Below are positions 34,934 to 40,919 of a stretch of DNA of 41,066 bases, piece by piece. The stretch's first letter is position 1. Every line of letters starts with the position of its first letter. The notes below the pieces were generated by a model. It searched no databases. It was not told where the DNA came from and was given only the letters and a program-made list of their open reading frames with translations. Position numbers and translations under genes: made by a program. Origin of the DNA: DATEPR01 sp036503065 (GTDB lineage: Bacteria > Actinomycetota > Actinomycetes > Mycobacteriales > Pseudonocardiaceae); NCBI GenBank assembly GCA_036503065.1, contig DASXXM010000702.1:1-41066 (forward strand). Reading direction: 5' to 3'.

Positions 34934-35836
34934 TTACTGGAGGGCGGTGTGGACCGACTGGCGGATGAGCTCGCGTAGCCACTGGTGGGCCGGATCGGTG
35001 TTGAGGCGCGGATGCCATGCCATGCCGTAGCCGAACGGTGTGAACTGGGCCGGCGGCCGTGCGATGCGCACCGCAGGGTCGTTCTCGTGGAGTCGGGCGA
35101 ACCGGCTGGGCAGTACGGCGATCAGGGACGTCCGGGGGAGTGCGGCCACCGCGGCCGCGAAGTAGGGCACGCTCAGCCCGGACGGCGCCCGCACCCCGAG
35201 CCGGCCGAGTTGTTCCTCTGCCACCATGCTTTCCGGTGGTAGGACGACGACGCGCGAGTGCGGGTAGCCGGCCAGGTCGTCGAGGGTCAGGCGGTCGCGG
35301 GTGATCTGGTGGTCGGCGGCGAGCACGCAGACGAACTCCTCCTGGAACAGGATGTGCCAGCGCAGGGTCGGCGGCGGTGTGACGGGGGTGAGCGCCAGGT
35401 CGACGCGGCCGCGTTCGATGTCCTCGAATGTGTGCGTGCTCAACGGTTCGATGCTGATGTTCAGTGCGGGGGCCTGTTCGAACAGTGCCGGAAACCAGGT
35501 GGGACCTACCAGTGTGGTGATGTAGTCGGTGCAGTGGATCCGCATCGTGTCGGTCGCGTTGGCCGGGTCGAAGTCGTCGCCGCGGACGATCGTGGCCAGG
35601 CGGGGCATGACGTCGGCCAGTTGTGCCTGCAGGGCGCGAGCCTTCGGGGTCAGCTCGTAGCCGGCGCCGGTACGGACGAGCAGATCATCTGCGAAGACCG
35701 TGCGCATCCTGGCCATCGCACGGCTCATCGCCGGCTGGCTGAGATGACAACGGGCGGCGGCGCGTGACACGTGCCGTTCCTCCAGGAGCACGGCCAGTGT
35801 CTTGAGCAGGTTCAGGTCGACGTTGCCGATATGCAC
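34934..35836 (-). CDS. LysR-family transcriptional regulator
   Basis: 300 residues from the GTG at 35836. Upstream in-frame ATG 35863 would place coding sequence over the 34-bp promoter repeat, so the GTG is preferred; a minus-strand -10 TACTAT (35849-35844) makes that start leaderless. HTH residues 1-60 (VDLNLLKTLAVLLEERHVSRAAARCHLSQPAMSRAMARMR) and a periplasmic-binding-like effector domain (about 90-290) are complete. It is divergent from the aquaporin gene. The repeated element before the aquaporin and the MBL gene suggests it controls both and itself. Confidence 0.92.
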   Translation of the reverse strand: MHIGNVDLNLLKTLAVLLEERHVSRAAARCHLSQPAMSRAMARMRTVFADDLLVRTGAGYELTPKARALQAQLADVMPRLATIVRGDDFDPANATDTMRIHCTDYITTLVGPTWFPALFEQAPALNISIEPLSTHTFEDIERGRVDLALTPVTPPPTLRWHILFQEEFVCVLAADHQITRDRLTLDDLAGYPHSRVVVLPPESMVAEEQLGRLGVRAPSGLSVPYFAAAVAALPRTSLIAVLPSRFARLHENDPAVRIARPPAQFTPFGYGMAWHPRLNTDPAHQWLRELIRQSVHTALQ

Positions 35837-35842
35837 GACATG

Positions 35843-35876
35843 AATAGTAGACGTTACCGTCATGCATTGGACACAT
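35843..35876 (+). repeat. 34-bp promoter repeat, copy 1
   Basis: Copy 1 of a direct repeat that matches copy 2 (36678-36711) at 30 of 34 positions, including an unbroken 16-bp CATGCATTGGACACAT. It fills the divergent gap between the LysR gene and the aquaporin gene and contains a dyad GACGTTACCGTC. A TTGGAC (35868-35873) could be a plus-strand -35 element. It is probably the LysR binding site. Confidence 0.75.
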
Positions 35877-35904
35877 CGCCGTCGGTGGCCGAGTCTGACG
35901 TCCG

Positions 35905-36669
35905 ATGAGCGAATCGAGCAGGTATCCGGCACCGTTGCCGCTGGCCCGTGCGGCCGACGAGTTCGTGCTCACCACGATCCTGATGTTCTCGGTGGTGACC
36001 GTCGTGCGCTGGCTGCGCGATCCGGCCTCCGCCTGGTACGTCGGCAGCCTGCGCACCGCGCTCGCGATCATCGGCCCGGTCGCCGGTGGGCTCCTCGTCG
36101 TGTTGATCCTGTCGCCGCTGGGGCGGCGTAGCGGCGGGCACCTGAATCCGGCGGTGACGGTCGCGGTGTGGTTGATGGATGTGTTCCCGGGCGCGAGCGT
36201 CGTTCCCTACGTCGTGGCGCAGTTGGCGGGGTCCGTGGCCGGCGTGGTGCTGGGACGGTTGGTGTGGGGACCTGTCGTCGCCGCAACGACCGTTGACTAC
36301 GCGGCGGTGCGGCCCGCGCCGGGATGGGGATCGGCCGCCGTGTTCCTCGCCGAGGCGGCCTGCATGATCGTGTTGATTCTGCTGGTGGGTCACTTCCTGG
36401 CGTACCCCGCCTACAACCGTTGGCTACCGCTGGCCATCGGCGTGGCGGTGGCCGTCCTCATCGTCGTCCTCGGGCCATTGAGCGGTGGATCGGCCAACCC
36501 GGCCCGGCAGTTCGGTCCGGCCATACTCGCCGGACGCACCGACTTCCTGTGGATCTACCTCGTCGCACCGGTGCTCGGCGCCGTGCTGGGCGCGTCCGTC
36601 CACCACCTGCTCTATCGGCGGTTCAAAGTTCGCCTGCCACTGACCTACAAGCTCGCCGGTCCGTTATAA
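35905..36669 (+). CDS. MIP-family channel (aquaporin/glycerol facilitator type)
   Basis: 254 residues, six membrane helices plus two half-helices. Both pore motifs are intact: HLNPAVTVAV (NPA 81-83) and SGGSANPARQFGP (NPA 198-200), the second followed by the filter Arg201. It should conduct water and/or small neutral solutes such as glycerol. No clear ribosome site precedes the ATG. A copy of the 34-bp repeat is 29 bp upstream, and the LysR gene is divergent. The residue next to the filter does not settle water versus glycerol selectivity. Confidence 0.9.
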   Translation: MSESSRYPAPLPLARAADEFVLTTILMFSVVTVVRWLRDPASAWYVGSLRTALAIIGPVAGGLLVVLILSPLGRRSGGHLNPAVTVAVWLMDVFPGASVVPYVVAQLAGSVAGVVLGRLVWGPVVAATTVDYAAVRPAPGWGSAAVFLAEAACMIVLILLVGHFLAYPAYNRWLPLAIGVAVAVLIVVLGPLSGGSANPARQFGPAILAGRTDFLWIYLVAPVLGAVLGASVHHLLYRRFKVRLPLTYKLAGPL

Positions 36670-36677
36670 CTTGGACG

Positions 36678-36711
36678 AATAGTCAATGTTACCGACATGC
36701 ATTGGACACAT
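36678..36711 (+). repeat. 34-bp promoter repeat, copy 2
   Basis: Second copy in the same orientation, beginning nine bases after the aquaporin stop and about 106 bp before the MBL-fold gene. The four differences from copy 1 are clustered around the central GTTACCG. Its place upstream of a second gene argues for a shared regulator-binding site rather than chance. Confidence 0.75.
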
Positions 36712-36817
36712 GACCACGGTGTCGGGCAGCCTGAGGGAGCGAGCTGCGCGACCGGCAACTCGTCGGAAAAGCCGTGCTGCGCATCGGTTCCCGCTGACGT
36801 TCGAGGAGAACACCGAC

Positions 36818-38335
36818 ATGGATCAGGTCACATCCGCGATCGAGGGGATGCTCGACGCGCTCGGCGGCAGCACCGCGGTCATGAGTGCCGGCGGGCAGAC
36901 CGTCACCGCCACCGGTTGGCGTCGCCACCCCGGGTGGGGCACCGACCCGACCAAGCCCGAACTCGTGGCCGAGTTCGACTACTCCCTGACCGAGGACGCG
37001 GTGCGCCCGCGCTACCGACTGGACCTGTCCGCCAAGACCTACCTGGTACCGACGGACCTGCACTACACCGAGACCGGCGACGGCAGCCGTGGCTTCGTCG
37101 ACGGCGTCGACTTCATGTTCAATCCCCAACACGTGCATACCGCGTTGCCGTCGTGGCGGGTCGGGGCCCGGCTGCGGCACCTCCACATCACGTCCCCGCT
37201 GCGGCTGGCCCGCGCGCTGGTCGCACCGGGCGCGGATGTCACCGTGCCGGCGAATGACCCGACCGTGTTGGTGCTCCGCGAGGCGGGCAGCCCCCCGGTG
37301 CGGATTCGCCTAGATCCCGCCACCTCGCTGCCGACAACACTGGAGGTCACCGAGGAGCACTCACCCCATGGCGATGCCGCGGTCGAGGTGGCCTTCACCG
37401 ACTACCGGCCGACCGGCGACCTCGTGTTGCCGCACCACGTCACGATCAGCATCGACGGCCGGCAGGTCCACGACGAGACGCGCACCGACATCACCGTCAT
37501 CGCGCAGATCGACGACACCCCGTTCGCACTGCCCGAGAACACCGCGGACGTGCGGGACGGCACGGTCGAGCAGTTGGGATACGCCAGCTACTCCAACCAG
37601 TGGATCATGAACTACGTGTTGGCCGGCGTGCCGTTCTACTTCGACCTGCAGATCGCCCCCGTCCTGCCACAGCCACTCGATCTGGGGCCGGGCGTCAAGC
37701 TCGTCGTCGGGCCGAGCCACAACACCCTCGTGGTAGAGATGTCCGACCACGTGGTCACCGTCGAAGCCCCGCTGTACAACGCGTACGCCCGCGCGGCCCT
37801 GCGCCAGGTGACGGCGGCGTTTCCCGGAAAACCGCTGCGCAAGACGATCGCGACACACTTCCACTACGACCACATCGGTGGCATCCGGGAGTTCGCCGCC
37901 AACGGCGATCTCACGGTGCTCGTCGGCAGTCCGTCCGTGCCCTTCTTCGAGGAGGTGCTGCACAGCGAGCACACCGTCGCCCCGGACCGCATGGCCGCCA
38001 ATCCCGTTCCGGTCAACGTCGAGGGCATCGACGACAAGCTGGTGCTGCCGACGGCCGACGGCGGCACCCTGGAGGTCCACCGGATCACCAGTGACCACAG
38101 CGGCGACATGTCGATCGTGTACCTGAGCAAGCCGAAGATCGTGTTCGAGTCGGACCTGTGGAACCCGACGCCGACCATGCCGGAGCGGGGCGCCCAGCGC
38201 GGCCGGCTGGCCAGCCAGCTCTACGACGCCATCGTGGCGCTCGGCCTCGACGTCGAGACCATCGTGGGAGGCCACGGCAGCGGCCCGGTACACAGCGCGC
38301 CACTGGCTTACCTGAGAACCGCCGCCGACCGCTGA
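36818..38335 (+). CDS. Metallo-beta-lactamase-fold hydrolase with long N-terminal domain
   Basis: 505 residues; the ATG follows GAGGAG (the frame is open upstream but without a site). Residues 1-~285 form a beta-rich domain resembling those of periplasmic lipoprotein-carrier-like proteins, not assigned. Residues ~290-500 are a metallo-beta-lactamase fold with His347, His349, Asp351, His352 in THFHYDHIGG, then His427 in DHSGD, Asp446 in ESDLW, and a final GGHG. The metal site is complete, so hydrolysis of an ester, lactone or amide is likely. No signal peptide. It is probably co-regulated with the aquaporin by LysR. Confidence 0.85.
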   Translation: MDQVTSAIEGMLDALGGSTAVMSAGGQTVTATGWRRHPGWGTDPTKPELVAEFDYSLTEDAVRPRYRLDLSAKTYLVPTDLHYTETGDGSRGFVDGVDFMFNPQHVHTALPSWRVGARLRHLHITSPLRLARALVAPGADVTVPANDPTVLVLREAGSPPVRIRLDPATSLPTTLEVTEEHSPHGDAAVEVAFTDYRPTGDLVLPHHVTISIDGRQVHDETRTDITVIAQIDDTPFALPENTADVRDGTVEQLGYASYSNQWIMNYVLAGVPFYFDLQIAPVLPQPLDLGPGVKLVVGPSHNTLVVEMSDHVVTVEAPLYNAYARAALRQVTAAFPGKPLRKTIATHFHYDHIGGIREFAANGDLTVLVGSPSVPFFEEVLHSEHTVAPDRMAANPVPVNVEGIDDKLVLPTADGGTLEVHRITSDHSGDMSIVYLSKPKIVFESDLWNPTPTMPERGAQRGRLASQLYDAIVALGLDVETIVGGHGSGPVHSAPLAYLRTAADR

Positions 38336-38385
38336 CCTGATACCGCCAGCGACGCGACCCTGGATAATCCCACAGGTAAATATGT

Positions 38386-38414
38386 TTGACGCTGGCCCAT
38401 GAATCAGAGATGAT
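38386..38414 (+). promoter_or_regulatory. Promoter of the small transcription unit
   Basis: TTGACG (38386-38391), 17 bp, GATGAT (38409-38414): five of six and four of six matches to the housekeeping consensus. It starts a unit with a 46-codon frame and a terminator. Confidence 0.6.
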
Positions 38415-38451
38415 GAACACACACCGAACACCGGAGTCAAGAGGAGTCACA

Positions 38452-38592
38452 ATGGCGAGCATGGGGAAGCGGGGGTCGCGGCGCCAATACGGTCGCACCG
38501 CGATCGCTGCCGCCTGTTTGTCGAGTGACTGCCGCAACGTCTCCGCCTGGCCGGAACAGGAGTGGCTGAGCAGCACAGGCTCCCCACCGTGA
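38452..38592 (+). CDS. Small 46-residue protein of unknown function
   Basis: Begins MASMGKRGSRRQYGRTA and ends in SSTGSPP. The ATG is five bases after GAGGAG, itself about 20 bases downstream of the predicted transcription start, and an intrinsic terminator begins 23 bases after the stop. Promoter, ribosome site, frame and terminator together make a real small gene likely. The N-terminal third is basic; the middle has two Cys (AACLSSDCRN) and two Trp. It has no signal peptide or recognisable family. It could be a peptide precursor, a leader peptide or a small regulator; nothing in the sequence settles this. Confidence 0.5.
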   Translation: MASMGKRGSRRQYGRTAIAAACLSSDCRNVSAWPEQEWLSSTGSPP

Positions 38593-38614
38593 CGTAGCCA
38601 ACGTCATGACAGGG

Positions 38615-38656
38615 AGCCGCCCATCGGGAAACCGATCCGGGCGGCTTTCTCTGTTT
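38615..38656 (+). terminator. Intrinsic terminator
   Basis: AGCCGCCC (38615-38622) pairs with GGGCGGCT (38639-38646), with an inner ATCGG/CCGAT pairing around GAAA, followed by the pyrimidine-rich TTCTCTGTTT. It closes the small-protein unit and separates it from the tRNA array. Confidence 0.88.
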
Positions 38657-38688
38657 CGTGCACCCAAAAATAGTAATTGCAATACCGA

Positions 38689-38757
38689 GTCGATGAGCTT
38701 CGGAAGCGACGCGGTCTCCAAAACCGTGACGAGAGGGTTCGGCACCTTCCATCGACG
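38689..38757 (+). tRNA. tRNA-Trp (CCA) with shortened D arm
   Basis: The acceptor GTCGATG/CATCGAC pairs over 7 bp; anticodon loop CTCCAAA; T arm GAGGG-TTCGGCA-CCTTC; discriminator G, as in bacterial tRNA-Trp. The D arm is reduced to GCTT-CGG-AAGC with a 3-base loop, giving only 69 nt. First tRNA of the array. Confidence 0.65.
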
Positions 38758-38789
38758 CTGCGCGCCCATTTCTATGGTCGCTTGTTATT

Positions 38790-38817
38790 TTGACAACTCC
38801 ACAGCGGAGCAGACAGT
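38790..38817 (+). promoter_or_regulatory. Possible promoter of the tRNA array
   Basis: TTGACA (38790-38795), 16 bp, GACAGT (38812-38817), about 125 bp before tRNA-Tyr. The -35 is perfect, the -10 weak. Confidence 0.4.
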
Positions 38818-38941
38818 ACTACGCTCGGTCGACGCGCACCGGTACGCGCGAACGGCGAGCTTCTTTCGCCCGCACGCCGAAGCGGGCGACTCCCGGGTGA
38901 CGGGCGCGGTGTACAGACCGCCCGCCACCGGGGGAGACCTT

Positions 38942-39023
38942 GGTGGGGCTGGGCATGTGGTGAGCCCACCTGGCTGTAAACCGGACGTCTCTGGCTGTGG
39001 CGGTTCAACTCCGCCTCCCACCA
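38942..39023 (+). tRNA. tRNA-Tyr (GTA)
   Basis: Acceptor GGTGGGG/TCCCACC; D arm GGGC...GCCC with a GG in the loop; anticodon loop CTGTAAA; 13-base long variable arm, expected for bacterial tRNA-Tyr; T arm GGCGG-TTCAACT-CCGCC; discriminator A. The outer anticodon-stem pair is C-A. No encoded CCA. Confidence 0.8.
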
Positions 39024-39066
39024 CCGTGCCGTTGTAACACCCCGGCATCACCGTGGTGCCGGACAA

Positions 39067-39138
39067 GGCCGAGGCGACTGATGGCTAGGTCACCGTGCTT
39101 TCACCACGGAGGATCGGGATCGAAACCCGGCTCGGCTG
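39067..39138 (+). tRNA. tRNA-Glu (TTC)
   Basis: A 72-nt cloverleaf with acceptor GGCCGAG/CTCGGCT (one wobble), D arm GACT/GGTC, and anticodon stem-loop CCGTG-CTTTCAC-CACGG. The T loop is ATCGAAA instead of TTCGAAA, and the variable loop is four bases. These departures suggest a divergent, element-borne tRNA. Confidence 0.65.
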
Positions 39139-39147
39139 CGACACGAT

Positions 39148-39221
39148 GCCCCTGTAGCTCAGCAGGAGAGAGCGCCGCGCTACGAACGCGGAGGTGCCAG
39201 GTTCGAGTCCTGGTAGGGGTA
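39148..39221 (+). tRNA. tRNA-Arg (ACG)
   Basis: All arms are canonical: acceptor GCCCCTG/TAGGGGT with G-T closing pairs, D arm GCTC/GAGC, anticodon stem-loop CCGCG-CTACGAA-CGCGG, T arm CCAGG-TTCGAGT-CCTGG, discriminator A. Confidence 0.9.
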
Positions 39222-39254
39222 CGGGCCGCGTGGAGGAAGCGCCGGCGTCCCGAT

Positions 39255-39328
39255 GCTCACGTGGCCCAGCGGCAAGGGCACCGCACTGTCGATGCGGCGA
39301 TTCGCGGGTTCGAGTCCCGTCGTGAGCG
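39255..39328 (+). tRNA. tRNA-Asp (GTC)
   Basis: Perfect acceptor GCTCACG/CGTGAGC; D arm GCCC/GGGC; anticodon stem-loop CCGCA-CTGTCGA-TGCGG; T arm GCGGG-TTCGAGT-CCCGT; discriminator G, the Asp identity base. Confidence 0.9.
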
Positions 39329-39358
39329 CTGGTTCCCATGCGGGTGCCGGAAACCTCT

Positions 39359-39432
39359 CGGATGCGAGGAGAGACGGCGAACCATCCGCCTCGGCGAGCG
39401 GAAGACGCCGCGTTCGACGCGCGGGCATCCGA
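39359..39432 (+). tRNA. tRNA-Pro-like (CGG) with 8-base anticodon loop
   Basis: Acceptor CGGATGC/GCATCCG and T arm CCGCG-TTCGACG-CGCGG are perfect, and the C1-G72 pair with discriminator A fits tRNA-Pro. The anticodon stem TCCGC/GCGGA encloses the eight-base loop CTCGGCGA. Position 8 is G, not T, and the D stem pairs only at two positions. It may be a frameshift-type or degenerate tRNA. Confidence 0.5.
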
Positions 39433-39481
39433 CAACGCCGCACAAACATGTTGCGGTGTAACCAGAACACCATGTTTCGAT

Positions 39482-39555
39482 GGCGCGTTCGTCTAGCCTG
39501 GCAGGACATCGGATTCTCACTCCGAAGATCACGGGTTCAAATCCCGTACGCGCTA
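39482..39555 (+). tRNA. tRNA-Glu (CTC)
   Basis: Acceptor GGCGCGT/ACGCGCT, D arm GTCT/GGAC, anticodon stem-loop TCGGA-TTCTCAC-TCCGA, T arm ACGGG-TTCAAAT-CCCGT, discriminator A followed by encoded CCA. Confidence 0.9.
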
Positions 39556-39589
39556 CCACCGCGGTTCGCTGACAACGAGCACCACCCAG

Positions 39590-39662
39590 GCGGTTCTAGC
39601 CCAACGGCAGAGGCACGTGGTCGAGGGCCACGCCAGTCAGGGTTCGAATCCCTGGAGCCGCA
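39590..39662 (+). tRNA. tRNA with Leu-type anticodon GAG, class I size, C33
   Basis: Acceptor GCGGTTC/GAGCCGC, T arm CAGGG-TTCGAAT-CCCTG, discriminator A. The anticodon stem CGTGG/CCACG encloses TCGAGGG, putting GAG at 34-36 and C instead of the universal T at 33. The variable loop has five bases, whereas genuine tRNA-Leu has a long arm, so the charged amino acid is uncertain. Confidence 0.65.
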
Positions 39663-39690
39663 CATGTCCGGCCACTCGGGCCGGCACCCT

Positions 39691-39766
39691 GCCCCTCTAG
39701 CCCAACCACGGCAGAGGCACCAGGCCCAGGACCTGGCCAGTGAGGGTTCGACTCCCTCGGGGGGCA
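39691..39766 (+). tRNA. tRNA with Leu-type anticodon CAG, class I size, C33
   Basis: A clear paralogue of the preceding tRNA: acceptor GCCCCTC/GGGGGGC, same TAGCCCAAC...GGCAGAGGC D region, anticodon stem-loop CCAGG-CCCAGGA-CCTGG with CAG at 34-36 and C33, variable CCAGT, T arm GAGGG-TTCGACT-CCCTC. It lacks the tRNA-Leu long variable arm. Confidence 0.65.
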
Positions 39767-39933
39767 CGCAGAATTGCCACGCCGACGCAGCTCAACAGGC
39801 AGAACGGCCGCCCTGTACGCGGGACTCCTGTCACCGGCTCGCCGCAGCCCGTGCCGCAACACCCGGTAGCTCAACGGCAGAGTGGTTCTCTGGTCCGAAA
39901 CCGACGCAGGTTCGGGCTCCAGCGCACTCCGAT

Positions 39934-40006
39934 GACCATGTGCCCGAGTGGATTGAGGGAGCCGCCCGCAAAGCGGCGCACATCGGTTCGATTCCGATCA
40001 TGGTCT
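39934..40006 (+). tRNA. tRNA-Cys (GCA) with C33
   Basis: Perfect acceptor GACCATG/CATGGTC, anticodon stem-loop GCCGC-CCGCAAA-GCGGC (GCA with C at 33), T arm ATCGG-TTCGATT-CCGAT, discriminator T, the Cys identity base, and encoded CCA (40007-40009). The D stem is three pairs (CCC/GGG) with a large loop. Confidence 0.75.
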
Positions 40007-40052
40007 CCACCTTGTCCGACACCAACCATCAACGAAGGGAGGTGCACCCGTC

Positions 40053-40517
40053 GTGGGCGTCCTCGTGCTCAACGCCAGCATGGAACCGCTGCACACCGTA
40101 TCCGTGCCGCACGCGGTCCGGATGCTGGTCCGCAAGGTGGCCGAGATCCACGAGGCCGAGACGAACACGACGTTCGGCCACTACCCGTTGCCCAAGGTCG
40201 TGCGCTTGGTGCGGTACGTGGTGATGCGCTGGCGCTACAGGCACCCGCCGCGTTGGTCGCGGCGCGGCGTGCTGCAACGCGACGGCCACCGGTGCGCGTA
40301 CTGCGGCCGCCCCGCCGACACCATCGACCACATCACCCCGCTCTCGCGCGGTGGTGCGCGCACGAGCTGGCTGAACACGGTCGCCTGCTGCGGCGGCGGC
40401 CCGCGCAGCTGCAACGCCCGCAAGGGCGACCGACTGCCCGCCGAAGCCGGGATGCGCCTGCGCAGCACACCGCACGTGCCGACCTGGTCCGAGTTGCACG
40501 GCACCGGCGAAGCGTGA
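40053..40517 (+). CDS. HNH endonuclease inside the tRNA array
   Basis: 154 residues from a GTG preceded by GGGAGGT. The N terminus VLVLNASMEPLHTVSV is typical of the actinobacterial/phage HNH family. The HNH core at about 75-130 has Cys81 and Cys84 (RCAYCGRP), the catalytic IDHITPLSRGG with His93, and NARKGDRLP with Asn121 and Lys124. A GGGP insertion separates the second Cys group (ACCGGGPRSC). It probably nicks or cuts DNA. HNH genes often accompany tRNA clusters in actinophages and plasmids, so it may mobilise or maintain the array. It lies 44 bp after tRNA-Cys and 77 bp before tRNA-Gly. Confidence 0.88.
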   Translation: MGVLVLNASMEPLHTVSVPHAVRMLVRKVAEIHEAETNTTFGHYPLPKVVRLVRYVVMRWRYRHPPRWSRRGVLQRDGHRCAYCGRPADTIDHITPLSRGGARTSWLNTVACCGGGPRSCNARKGDRLPAEAGMRLRSTPHVPTWSELHGTGEA

Positions 40518-40594
40518 CTCGGCGGGGCAGCCACACCATCCCGCTGCTCCCGGCCGCTGTCGTAGGTCGGGAGCAGCAGGTGCATCACCGCCAT

Positions 40595-40665
40595 GCGGAC
40601 GTAGCTCAGCGGCAGAGCACCGCCTTGCCAAGGCGGCGACGCGGGTTCGATTCCCGTCGCCCGCT
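40595..40665 (+). tRNA. tRNA-Gly (GCC)
   Basis: Acceptor GCGGACG/CGCCCGC with one A-C mismatch, D arm GCTC/GAGC, anticodon stem-loop CCGCC-TTGCCAA-GGCGG, T arm GCGGG-TTCGATT-CCCGT, discriminator T and encoded CCA. Confidence 0.9.
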
Positions 40666-40702
40666 CCACCACCGGCCGCCACGATTGACGCGGCCGGTCT
40701 GA

Positions 40703-40774
40703 TGTCCCGTGGTGTAACCGGCAGCACAGCGGATTTTGGTTCCGCGAGCCCAGGTTCGAATCCTGGCGGGACAG
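40703..40774 (+). tRNA. tRNA-Gln (TTG)
   Basis: Acceptor TGTCCCG/CGGGACA, anticodon stem-loop GCGGA-TTTTGGT-TCCGC, T arm CCAGG-TTCGAAT-CCTGG, discriminator G as in tRNA-Gln. No CCA. Only two bases separate it from the next tRNA. Confidence 0.9.
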
Positions 40775-40776
40775 CC

Positions 40777-40852
40777 GGCGGGGTGGAGGAGTTCGGTCGT
40801 CCTCGCCGGCCTCATAAGCCGGAGATCGCGGGTTCGAATCCCGCTCCCGCAA
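40777..40852 (+). tRNA. tRNA-Met (CAT), initiator-like
   Basis: Acceptor GGCGGGG/TCCCGCA leaves position 1-72 unpaired (G-A), as the initiator does with C-A. The D stem GAGG/CCTC has the initiator A11-T24 pair. Anticodon stem-loop CCGGC-CTCATAA-GCCGG has three G-C pairs next to the loop, though not the GGG/CCC of classical initiators. T arm GCGGG-TTCGAAT-CCCGC; encoded CCA (40853-40855). Confidence 0.8.
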
Positions 40853-40856
40853 CCAC

Positions 40857-40919
40857 GCTCCGATGGCGGAACACGGCAGAAGCGCGTCCCCGCGGTGCAC
40901 CAGGTAGTGCTCGCGGAGC
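40857..40919 (+). pseudogene. Degenerate tRNA-Leu-like fragment
   Basis: GCTCCGATGGCGGAA... closely resembles the 5' acceptor and D arm of actinobacterial tRNA-Leu, and a CGGAGC about 55 bases on could close the acceptor. No T arm or clear anticodon stem exists between them, so it looks truncated or decayed. Nothing else is recognised from here to the window end. Confidence 0.35.

Noticed and set aside
38860..38935. Hairpins GGCGA/TCGCC and GCGGT/ACCGC resembling anticodon arms
   Set aside because: No complete cloverleaf; the expected T-loop TTCGA is missing.
39768..39840. tRNA-like stretch (GCCGACGCAGCTCAAC... with CCGC/GCGG around CCTGTAC)
   Set aside because: Only a D-like arm and a weak anticodon stem are visible; no T arm or matching acceptor. 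Possibly a decayed tRNA.
39855..39930. tRNA-Gln-like stretch (GGTAGCTCAACGGCAGAG... CTCTGGT)
   Set aside because: The D arm looks normal, but the anticodon stem is out of register, the T stem does not pair and no acceptor forms. Not called.
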